A DNA stretch of 64,000 nt. It comes from Absidia repens. Taxonomy: Eukaryota; Mucoromycota; Mucoromycetes; Mucorales; Cunninghamellaceae. The stretch covers positions 744,001-808,000 of the forward strand of contig MCGE01000017.1 of the NCBI GenBank assembly GCA_002105175.1, read 5' to 3'. Shown here one piece after another: positions 49,196-64,000 of the stretch. A model generated the notes under the pieces. It did not search any database, was not told where the DNA came from, and was given only the letters and a program-made list of their open reading frames with translations. The translations under genes and the position numbers were made by a program. The number at the start of each line of letters is the position of its first letter. Position 1 is the stretch's first letter.

Positions 49196-49850
49196 TGATG
49201 GGACACTAATAAAGCAAATACAATTGCGACATTTCTCATTATCTGATGCATTAGAAGATAGTTGATAAAATAGACATATTTTATTGCAACATATTGGATA
49301 TATATAAAAATGAAGACACAGGGTTCATTGTAAGCAAGAGATCTGGTGGAGACAGCATGAGGGCGACTAACATGAGATTTGAAGAATGGTCAAAACTAAT
49401 CTAAAACGACAATTGTAAAAAGGAATCTAATATATTGTACAAGTCATGAGAAGTACTAAAGGGATCTCTGATCTTCAAACACAACAAGGATCAGCGGAGG
49501 ATGGTAGTAAAACCGGATCTATTGCACAAAGACATGAAAGAGACTACTGTGACACTTTTCATTGAGACATATTTTATTCAAATGCAGACACGAACAATGG
49601 ACATACTAAGACTAAACTTTGCTAATGAAGACTTTCATAAGCCAACTAAAGGCGCCCTCGGATCTTAGATCCAAAATGAAAGGTTTTACCCATGCATCTT
49701 GTCATCCCTAAACTGAAAGCACTTCTAACTATTCCTGACAGTAATCTATGACCACCGGAAGCTCAAAGAAGTTGAATAGTGGAAGAAAAAAATAAAATGA
49801 AAGAGCGAATAAATAAAAATATTTTTCACGTGGGCGGGAGTTGAAATATT
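49196..49850 (+). repeat. Dispersed repeat family, copy F
   Basis: Right end CACGTGGGCGGGA at about 49827-49839 and a more diverged core at 49677-49740 (GAAAGGTTTTACCC). Internal units such as CATGAGGGCGACTAACATGAG near 49367 and GACATGAAAGAGACTACTG near 49531 match copies A, C and D. Position of the left edge is approximate. Confidence 0.78.
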
Positions 49851-51407
49851 TTCTGTGACCTTTTGCTGAATTGCAGTTCTGACCAGGATAACGATCGAAT
49901 TTCCTTTTTGCCAAATGGAAACACGCACACCATCTGTCTTGTGCATTACTTATATAAGTTTTTCTCATTCATTTTTGACACTATCTATAATAGGTATTTA
50001 GGATTCACCGACCCTCTTCTTCGATTTGTAAAAATATAGATCAAAGAAGAATGGGTAACTTGGACAACCTTTTTCATATTCTTGCATCGCTTTCGGCTCA
50101 AATATCGAACTGCGAAAAAATCGGTATCTGGAATTTGACATAGAACGCTTTACTCGATTTTTCATTACCGTTTCGTTCGGCGACCGTTAAGTTGTACGAG
50201 TTATGTTTATGAATAAAGTTGTGGTATGGTAAGGAGACACAGCATGGAAAAATTATAGAAGACACACATTTCTAGTATCAGAAAATAAAAACAAAAGCAA
50301 TCACATAAAAATAGAAAACTAGCTATTTTATTAAACAAGATAAAAATGGGCAATTTGTAGCAAAATTATTGCTTCTTTCAGTATCTTGATACTTGTCACA
50401 TTGTGACGGTGTTTCAATAAAAATGATATGTTCTAATCAGTTTGCCTTGCTCTGGTTCTGGCGATATATACACATATATATCTGCACTCGGCTAGTGGGG
50501 ACAATTTTTTTTATTGGATAGGCCCTTTTGCATGATTTTTGTTTTTATCGAGCATGTTGGTTGTCCACCTTTCTTTTTGTACTATTATTATTATTTTCCG
50601 CGAGCCTCCAACCCATATTCTAGCTTCCTCACCTAATATTATTTTTTGTGTGTTTCGAGTTCGTTATATCGAGTTGATAGATACGCATAAAAAGGTTTAT
50701 AAACTGCAAATCCACATCCCCCTGTGACTCACCGGGCAACTCAAAGGTAAATTAATGCCATGCTGACATTTTTTTTTCTCTCCTCGTGGATTGCAGTTGT
50801 CTATTTGTCATATTATCTCACTAGAACACTGATGTATACTAGCAGTATAATCTTAATTTATTTTTATTATCTTTATCTTTAATTTATTTTACATATAGTT
50901 TTGGTGGGTGTGTGTACGTTATCATTCTCATTTTTTTTAGACTTGTCAAAAATCAAAACACCGGTTCTGTCACTCACTACAGTGTTTAAAGTTTCAATTG
51001 AGGCGAAGTGCAATTTTTTATGGACAATGGAAGCTAAAATTTATTTTTTACCCTTCCCAATTTATTTTTTTCCCCATCCCAATATTATGATACCACCTGT
51101 CTTAATTTATTTTACCTTCGTCTCAATTTAAAGTTAATAAACTGCAGGATGAAGCTGTGACTTGCTGTGTATCTAACCAACTCGGCCCAATGAAAGCGGG
51201 TGCTGAATTTTCATTTGGGGTCAAAAACAAAAAAATTTGTTGTTTTTTGTTTTCTTCCACAGACGAACATCAAATTTAAAAAAAAAGGCTAGAAAGGCTC
51301 ACCCATTTTTTTTAAAAAAAAAATATTATTTGACTGTATTCCTATCCACTCCCCACTCTTTCTTCCTTCCTTTTTTTATTTTATTCATATATATATTCAT
51401 TATTACA
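49851..51407. other. Spacer and upstream region of the complex I gene
   Basis: A+T-rich sequence with pyrimidine-rich stretches close to the complex I start (51330-51400) and a CCAAT-type motif near 51189. No other gene is supported. Confidence 0.4.
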
Positions 51408-52962
51408 ATGTCCTTTGCTGCGACTAGACTACTGACTCGTCGTTTGGCGACGGCTGCTCGACCTTTATCATTCAAGCCCAATTCTACCCAGTACACCAAA
51501 CCCATGTGGCGCTCCATGGCTACCGCTGTCAACCAACAACAACAAAACAGTGCCGTCACCACCATCACCGAAGATAAAGAATTTGGTAGTTGTAAGTAAA
51601 AGGTTTCAACTATCTATCAGGCGTTGGTGTTACAAAAAAAAAGACATGACAACTGACCCGATCCCATTTCTTTTTCTCTTATTTTTATAGCTTTTGAAGG
51701 CGAAGAAGAAACCAAGCTTCGCAACTTTACAGTGAACTTCGGTCCTCAACATCCTGCTGCTCACGGTGTGTTACGTTTGATTTTGGAATTGAACGGTGAA
51801 GAAATTGTCCGTGCCGATCCTCATATTGGTCTCCTTCATCGTGGCACCGAAAAGTTGATTGAATATAAGACCTATCTTCAAGCGTTACCTTATTTTGATC
51901 GTCTTGATTATGTCTCCATGATGACCAACGAACAAGCCTACTCATTAGCGGTGGAAAAATTGCTCAACGTCGAAGTGCCTGAACGTGCCAAGTATATCCG
52001 TACCCTGTTTGGCGAAATCACCCGAATCCTCAATCACATCATGTCTGTCACCTCTCACGCGATGGATGTTGGTGCTTTGACTCCATTCTTGTGGATGTTT
52101 GAAGAACGTGAAAAGTTGATGGAATTCTATGAACGCGTATCAGGTGCTCGTCTCCATTCTGCCTATGTTCGCCCTGGCGGTGTTGCTTTGGATCTTCCTA
52201 TGGGTTTGTTGGACGATATTCAAGAATGGGCTCTCCAATACGGTGATCGTATTGACGAAATGGAAGAAATGCTTTCTGGCAACCGTATCTGGAAGGTGCG
52301 TACCGAAAATATTGGTGTGGTCACAGTGCAAGAAGCTATGGACTGGGGATTCTCCGGTGTTCTTGTGCGTGGCTCTGGTATCAAGTGGGATATTCGCAAA
52401 AACAACCCTTATGATGCTTACGACAAGGTCGAATTCGATGTGCCCGTGGGTCAAAATGGTGATTGTTATGATAGATACTTGTGTCGTACCGAAGAAATGC
52501 GCCAATCTCTCCGTATCATCTCTCAATGTGTCAACGATATCCCTGAAGGTCCCGTCAAGGTCGATGACTGGAAGATCGCTCCTCCCCCTCGCTCGGCTAT
52601 GAAGGAAAACATGGAAGCTTTGATCCATCATTTCAAACTCTACTCGGAAGGTTACTCGGTGCCTGCTGGTGAAACCTATACTGTCATTGAAGCTCCCAAG
52701 GGTGAATTCGGTGTCTTTTTGGTGTCTGATGGCTCTAACCGACCCTACAGATGCAAGATCAAGGCCCCTGGTTTTGCCCATCTTCAAGGTTCTGACTTTA
52801 TGTCTCGTGGCCATTTACTTCCCGACATGGTTGCTCTCATTGGTACCATGGTAAGAAATAATCAAAAGATTAGAAAAAAAAAAGAAGGTGGTAAGTTGAA
52901 GATAAGTTGGATACTGACTATATTTTTTATAGGATATTGTGTTTGGTGAAGTCGATCGATAA
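51408..52962 (+). CDS. NDUFS2: NADH:ubiquinone oxidoreductase 49-kDa subunit (NDUFS2 / NuoD family)
   Basis: Core subunit of mitochondrial complex I that helps form the ubiquinone-binding cavity. Three exons (51408-51591, 51691-52850, 52933-52962) give 457 residues. The first ~45 residues are Arg/Ser/Ala-rich without acidic residues ([20 protein letters not shown]), a mitochondrial presequence. Family blocks follow: [47 protein letters not shown] (quinone-site Tyr), [35 protein letters not shown], and near the C-terminus APPPRSAMK with [20 protein letters not shown] and [22 protein letters not shown]. It looks complete. Codon use is noticeably more C-ending than in neighbouring genes, consistent with high expression. 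Confidence 0.98.
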
Positions 52963-53136
52963 ATGCACATCCTCTTCTCCCTTTATATATTTTAGAAACC
53001 ATTCATCTTGTTACTCTCTCCTATCCTCATCCCCTTTCTACCATAGTATTATTTTTTCCCTTCAAACAGCAATTCCTTTGAATAAACAATTTATCTTTTT
53101 TACTATATATGCAATGATGATAACGTTTTGATACGA

Positions 53137-53470
53137 TGATATTTGTAGTGGTCCACATAAGCATAAAAAGACAAAATATTACATTAAAACAATAGCCTAG
53201 CTCTTTATTTGTAATGATGGCAATAAAATAAAAGGGATAGTGTAATCGTGTGTAGGTGGGTGCTATATAAAAATAAAACTATTGATCCGATGTGATATAT
53301 AATATCATATTTGTAGTGACTCAACAAGTATAAAATGGCAAAAGACCATAGTAAAATAATAATCTAGTTTTTTATTTGTAATGATGGCAATAAAATAAAA
53401 AAGAGATAGTGTCGGTGTGTGTAGGTAGGTTCGAAGAGTGTGGTTGTGTGGGTGCTATATGAAAAAAAAT
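53137..53470. repeat. Imperfect tandem duplication, ~167-bp period
   Basis: Two diverged direct copies, about 53137-53300 and 53304-53470. Both contain TTTATTTGTAATGATGGCAA followed by TAAAATAAAA, then a GTGTGTAGGT block and GGGTGCTATAT; the shared GATGGCAATAAAATAAAA lies at 53216 and 53383. The duplication sits between the convergent ends of the complex I and eS7 genes, and covers sequence likely to be the eS7 3' untranslated or termination region. Confidence 0.75.
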
Positions 53471-53518
53471 TGTGAAGAATGCATAAATAGGGGATGTAAA
53501 TGCTACTAAAGTGCTAAT

Positions 53519-54276
53519 CTAAAACAATTCAGCGTTGGCGGGGAATTCAAAGACAACATCCTTGCCAGTCAACTTTCTGTAGACAGAGGAGAAAGTGTCG
53601 AGCTTGTATTCCAAAGAGGTAGCATCCTTGGTGTCCAAAAAGCACTTGATGGTCTTGGAACCGTCAACCTTGACACGGGTACGCTTACCAATGATTTCAG
53701 TGGGGTAGACAAGATCTTCGAGAACAGCATCGTGCACAGCGGTCAAAGTACGAGAACGAGGACGGGGTTGCTTGGGGTTTTCGTGACGGCTGGGCTTCTT
53801 GAGGATACGGCGTTGAGCAACGAAGACGACATGACGGTCGGAAAACTTCTTTTCCAATTCACGGGTCAAACTACAAAGAGGAGAAAAAAGTGTTAAAGTT
53901 TCCCGTATTTCTTAGACCGATATAATAGATATATCCCTTACCGTTGTTGGATCTTGTGGAAGGCCTTTTGTTGAGGGACGGGAACAAAGACAATGATAGC
54001 CTTCTTTCCGGCACCGAGTTCGACCTGTCAAACAAAAAGCAGAACAAAAGAGGACAATCATCAATCACCTATTTTCAGGTACACACATACATCAAGTCTA
54101 ACACCACTATTTTACCCATTATGACTTACTTCCTTAGCACCAGTGATGTTGAGAGGACGTAATTCCTTCTTCAATTCAGGCACAGAGCTTTCGAGGTCGA
54201 GAATAGCTTGTCCAATGGTGATTTCGAATTCATCGATGGGCTTGGCACCTGCGATCTTAACAATCTTGCTAGCCAT
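53519..54276 (-). CDS. RPS7: 40S ribosomal protein eS7
   Basis: Small-subunit ribosomal protein involved in 40S assembly. Three exons (54130-54276, 53942-54024, 53519-53870) give 193 residues, the normal eS7 length. The start reads [20 protein letters not shown]. Conserved blocks include [68 protein letters not shown] and the C-terminal [16 protein letters not shown]. Codon use is strongly biased, as expected for a ribosomal protein. Upstream lies a (GGAT)n microsatellite. Confidence 0.97.
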
Positions 54277-54979
54277 AATATCTATGTCAATAAAAAAAAG
54301 ATAAAATGATATTCAGTAACTGGTTCATTTTCAAGCGCAGGAAAGTTATACATGTACAATGCATTTGTTGTGAACGAGGTTGATGAAGATTGTCAAATGA
54401 ATTAAAGGGAAATAATAATTCGGCTGTCGAATACGTTAGATATTAGTATTATATGAAGCAGTTGATATTTCCGATGGTATTGATAAATGGATGTGGATGG
54501 ATGGGTGGATGGATGGATGGATGGATGGATGGATGGATGGATGGATATTGATCATGCTGATGGACAAGGAGTAGGATCCGGTCGATGATGAATGAATTGT
54601 GCGCTACCAATAAACTTCGTATCTTTTTCGTATCGATCCATCTATTGGTAAATATACTTCATCCGTCTATATATTGTTGATAATCCAGTGCAATGCATAT
54701 GTACACGTATAAACTTTCCAGTTCTTTGACCTATTGGGTAAGTACTTACAATGGAGTAAAAGGAAAGAAAAAGTAAAATCACAAGGTCCCACGATAAAAA
54801 TCAGACACCCCCCCCCCATAAATTCAAATACCGCCTTGCAGCATGAAAAATGATTTTTTTTTATTATTTTATAGAGGCTATATACAAAAGATGATAAACA
54901 TAATAATGAAGAATTCGGTAAGCTAAAAGATAGATGGGGGAAAGAGAATAATATAAGCTATAACTAAATGTAAGTATAT
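54277..54979. other. Spacer with (GGAT)n microsatellite
   Basis: Upstream region of eS7 and 3' flank of the XPB gene. A tetranucleotide GGAT tract runs from about 54487 to 54547, almost uninterrupted for its last 40 bp. A C-run lies at about 54810-54818. No gene was seen. Confidence 0.6.
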
Positions 54980-58384
<3,405 letters not shown>

Positions 58385-58620
58385 TATTGATATAAAACAA
58401 GTAAAGGAAACCAAGTCTAAGGAGCCAAAAAAAAAAAAAACGAAATGCTCTCTCATTTTGGATTGTTTTTCAATAACCGCAGTAAAATCTCTGATTGGCT
58501 GATTTAATTCCAGAGCGGATTGGTGGAATGCCGTCACATCACCACTTTTTATTTTTTATTTTCTTCAATAAACGCGGTGGACAATATATTTTTCTTTTCA
58601 TATTATCTTTTCATAAAATC
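58385..58620. promoter_or_regulatory. Divergent promoter region between SSL2/XPB and RAE1
   Basis: A 236-bp region between two start codons of opposite genes. Two CCAAT-type boxes are visible as GATTGG at about 58493 and 58519, around 25 bp apart. An A-run (58427-58440) lies on the XPB side and T-rich runs on the RAE1 side. No clear TATA is seen. Confidence 0.5.
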
Positions 58621-60193
58621 ATGGATGCCAAGGACTTTGAAGTAAGTTGGATTCATTCAAACAATATATATAATTACCTTGATAATGTTACTCATATTTT
58701 CTTTGTCTCGTTATTTGACTAGGTTGCGAATCCTCCTACCGATGGCATATCTGCCATGGATTTCTCTCCACAAGCCGATTACTTGGCCGCATCTTCCTGG
58801 GATAATCAAGTATGAATCCATTGTTTTCTAGAAAAATAAAAACTATATATAGAAACTACTGTGCTTGAATTACTTACACAACTTCTCTTTCTCGCTAAAA
58901 AAAATAAATAAATAAAAAAAAAAAAATAGGTCCGTATTTACGAAGTGCAACAGTCAGGTAATACCGTTCCTAAAGCTGCTTATTCTCACGAAGGACCTGC
59001 ATTGGATGTTACTTGGAGCAAGGTAATAATTTATAGAATAGGGGAGGGGAATACATTTGCAGCAAGGAAGAAGTTTTTATTTATGTGCTGTTTTTTATGC
59101 ATGTATATATTATATTGAATTGACTCTTTGCTGCTGCGCTTATCAATAGGATGGTACAAAGCTAGTTTCTGGTGGCGCTGACAAGGCTGGGCGACTATTT
59201 GATGTCAGTACTGGACAAAGCAGCCAAATTGCTGAACATAGTGAACCAATCAAGTGTGTCAAATTTCTCGATCAAGGACAAAATATTGTGGCAACTGGCA
59301 GCTGGGACAAGACGTTAAAATACTGGGATTTGCGGTCTCCTCAGCCCATTGGTACTGTACAACTTCCCGAAAGATGCTATAGTATGGATTCATTTGGTCC
59401 TTTGCTAGTGGTTGGAACTGCTGACAAACATATTACAATCTTTGACTTGAGCAACCCTACTACCATTTTCAAGGTTTGTTAAGATACACCAAGTCGGGTG
59501 TGCATTGTACTGGCGGGGCTTATGTATCATACTGAATTTTTTTTTTATAGCAAACTACTTCACCTCTCAAATGGCAAACAAGATGTGTAGCATGCTTTAC
59601 AAGTGGAAAGGGCTACGCTGTTGGATCTATTGAAGGTCGCGTTGGTATTCAATATATTGATGATAAGGAAAGCTCGTAAGTAACTTTATTTTATTAGTGG
59701 AAACTTCAATATCAGTATTAATGCTAACCCTTTTTTTTGGGGGGTGGATATTGGGTCGGGGGATCGATAATTTAGGAAAAACTTCTCATTCAAATGCCAC
59801 CGTGATGAAAACAAGAATATTTTCTCGGTCAACGCGCTCAGCTTCCATCCTACATATGGAACGTTCTCGACTGCTGGCTCGGATGGCACTGTCAGCTTCT
59901 GGGATAAGGATTCGAAACAACGCTTAAAGGCCTTCTCCAATGTCAATGGCACCATACCTTGTACTGCCTTCAACCGAACTGGGAACATCTTTGCATATGC
60001 AGTTAGTTATGACTGGTCTAAGGTAAGCAAGAAAATGTTGATGCGTTGTGTTACGAGAATCAATAGGGAAATTCAAGTTTTATCTTTTATTTAATAGGGA
60101 TACAAATTTGCAAATCCATCAAATCCAAACAAAATATTTTTACATGCTGTACGTGACGAAGATATTAAGCCTAGAGGTGCCAAGAAACGATAG
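58621..60193 (+). CDS. RAE1: mRNA export factor Rae1 / Gle2 (WD40 propeller)
   Basis: Seven-bladed WD40 protein that binds the GLEBS motif of Nup98-type nucleoporins and acts in mRNA export and the spindle checkpoint. Seven exons (58621-58641, 58723-58809, 58930-59022, 59150-59473, 59551-59675, 59776-60022, 60098-60193) give 330 residues, the short Rae1 type. The N-terminus [17 protein letters not shown] fits the family. Blade motifs include [76 protein letters not shown] and [15 protein letters not shown]. The conserved ending [12 protein letters not shown], then [16 protein letters not shown], is characteristic of Rae1. The gene is intact. Confidence 0.97.
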
Positions 60194-61079
60194 ATTCTGG
60201 TGCCGTTCCCTTTCACTTGACTCTTTATGTTATCCACCACACCTATCATTTCATCCATCCAATTTTTAGTTTTTATGTTGTTTCAAATGACTTTCTTTTG
60301 CTATCTTTCTACCTTTTTATTATTTCTACATTGCCCATATCATATCCATATAGTTTAGTTTATTTTATCTTCCCGCTTCTCCATTAGTTTTTTTTTTTTT
60401 TTTTTATGAATGAAATAAACAATGAATTATATTCTACCTTATTTACGGATACTTTTTATTGAACTTAACTTTATTTCTTGGAGTTTCAAAAGGGCTACAG
60501 ATATGGACTAGAAAGATCTTCATTGTCGTCATGTCATTCTATTACCATATATGTATGATACACAGGTTGGTGATTGCAATGATGATGATGGTTGTAGTCA
60601 TGAATTATTATTGTTAGTGATGTAAGGACTTGTTTACTCGACGGAAAATAAATTATCAAGTACCAACGCCACTGGTTGAAAGTATAATTGATCCCATAAA
60701 ATTATGCTTTATCTTGTTATTTGTCTTATTGGTCTCTCTTTTCTGTGTGTGTGTGTGTGTGTATTTTCTTCTTTTGCATCATTAACTCATTAGTACTTGT
60801 TTGATCATTTATAATATTGCCTTCCAGCTATTGATTATGTCTCGTGATAGGCGATGTTGGAATGCAATTAAAACCCCAAAGCAAGGCATTGATCGGCGAT
60901 TAAAATTCTACATCATTATATAAACTTAATTGGCTACTCTATTTTTTTCCCTCTTTCTTTCCTTTTTGTAAATTATTTTCCCTTTCCCCTTTTTTTGACT
61001 CTCTCTCTCTCTCTCCTTTTACTTTATCCCTGTCTTTTTCTCTCTCTTTTTTTTTTTTTTTTTGTTTTTGTTTACTATC
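60194..61079. other. Spacer and CLC upstream region
   Basis: 3' flank of RAE1 (AATAAA near 60413), a (GT)n tract at about 60745-60761, and the CLC promoter with TATATAAAC near 60915. Pyrimidine-rich runs, including CTCTCTCTCTCTC (61001-61014) and a T-run (61048-61063), precede the start codon. Confidence 0.5.

Positions 61080-64000
<2,921 letters not shown>

Noticed and set aside
52140..52814. A 224-codon open frame antisense to the complex I 49-kDa gene.
   Set aside because: It is the mirror of a strongly codon-biased conserved exon; no start context, domain or splice support.
54487..54547. GGAT tract as a possible telomere-like or origin repeat.
   Set aside because: A short interstitial microsatellite between housekeeping genes; not a fungal telomere motif.

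Overview
This is nuclear DNA of an early-diverging filamentous fungus, most likely a Mucoromycota (Mucorales-type) species. Evidence: genes have many short GT-AG introns; the intergenic DNA is A+T-rich and full of long A/T homopolymers; and the gene set is typically fungal (class IV chitin synthase, Zn2Cys6 factor, Kre9/Knh1-like GPI protein, Mlp1/TPR, Rae1/Gle2). Species is not determinable from the window alone. No rRNA, tRNA, CRISPR array or bacterial-type operon was seen.

Layout. 1-5 kb: a dispersed repeat (copy A), then a secreted GDSL/phospholipase B-like lipase on the minus strand. 5-10 kb: exon-like relic sequence, then a six-exon class IV chitin synthase (minus). 10-19 kb: gene-poor, with a zinc-knuckle relic, a small GPI-anchored Ser/Thr-rich protein (minus) and repeat copies B and C. 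19-25 kb: a signal peptide + kelch + transmembrane + kinase-like fusion protein (minus) and an unrecognised protein with three internal acidic repeats (minus). 25-29 kb: a decay island with a 5'-truncated LINE bounded by a 13-bp target-site duplication, followed by a broken DDHD-type phospholipase pseudogene (plus). 29-34 kb: a Zn2Cys6 transcription factor (minus), a PEBP protein (plus) and eIF1/SUI1 (minus), whose promoter abuts repeat copy D. 35-44 kb: a ~1,600-residue TPR/Mlp1 nuclear-basket protein (minus), divergent from a MAT2B-like protein (plus). 44-51 kb: repeat copies E and F flank an arrestin-like gene (minus). 51-60 kb: the complex I 49-kDa subunit (plus), ribosomal protein eS7 (minus), the XPB/Ssl2 helicase of TFIIH (minus) and, divergently, the WD40 mRNA-export factor Rae1/Gle2 (plus). 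61-64 kb: a CLC chloride channel/exchanger (plus), cut by the window end and carrying apparent single-base frameshifts.

The gene order reads as a normal housekeeping neighbourhood with no evident co-functional cluster. Chitin synthase and the GPI protein belong to the cell wall/surface; TPR and Rae1 to mRNA export and nuclear-pore function; XPB to transcription and repair; eIF1 and eS7 to translation. The most unusual protein is the kelch-TM-kinase, which has the layout of a receptor kinase. The most unusual non-coding feature is a six-copy repeat family whose conserved end carries CACGTGGGCGGG next to a highly conserved ~60-bp core. For seven genes (lipase, chitin synthase, GPI protein, kelch-kinase, Zn2Cys6 factor, PEBP, eIF1) plus the 49-kDa subunit, eS7 and Rae1, the exon lengths I placed sum to an exact codon multiple, which supports those models.
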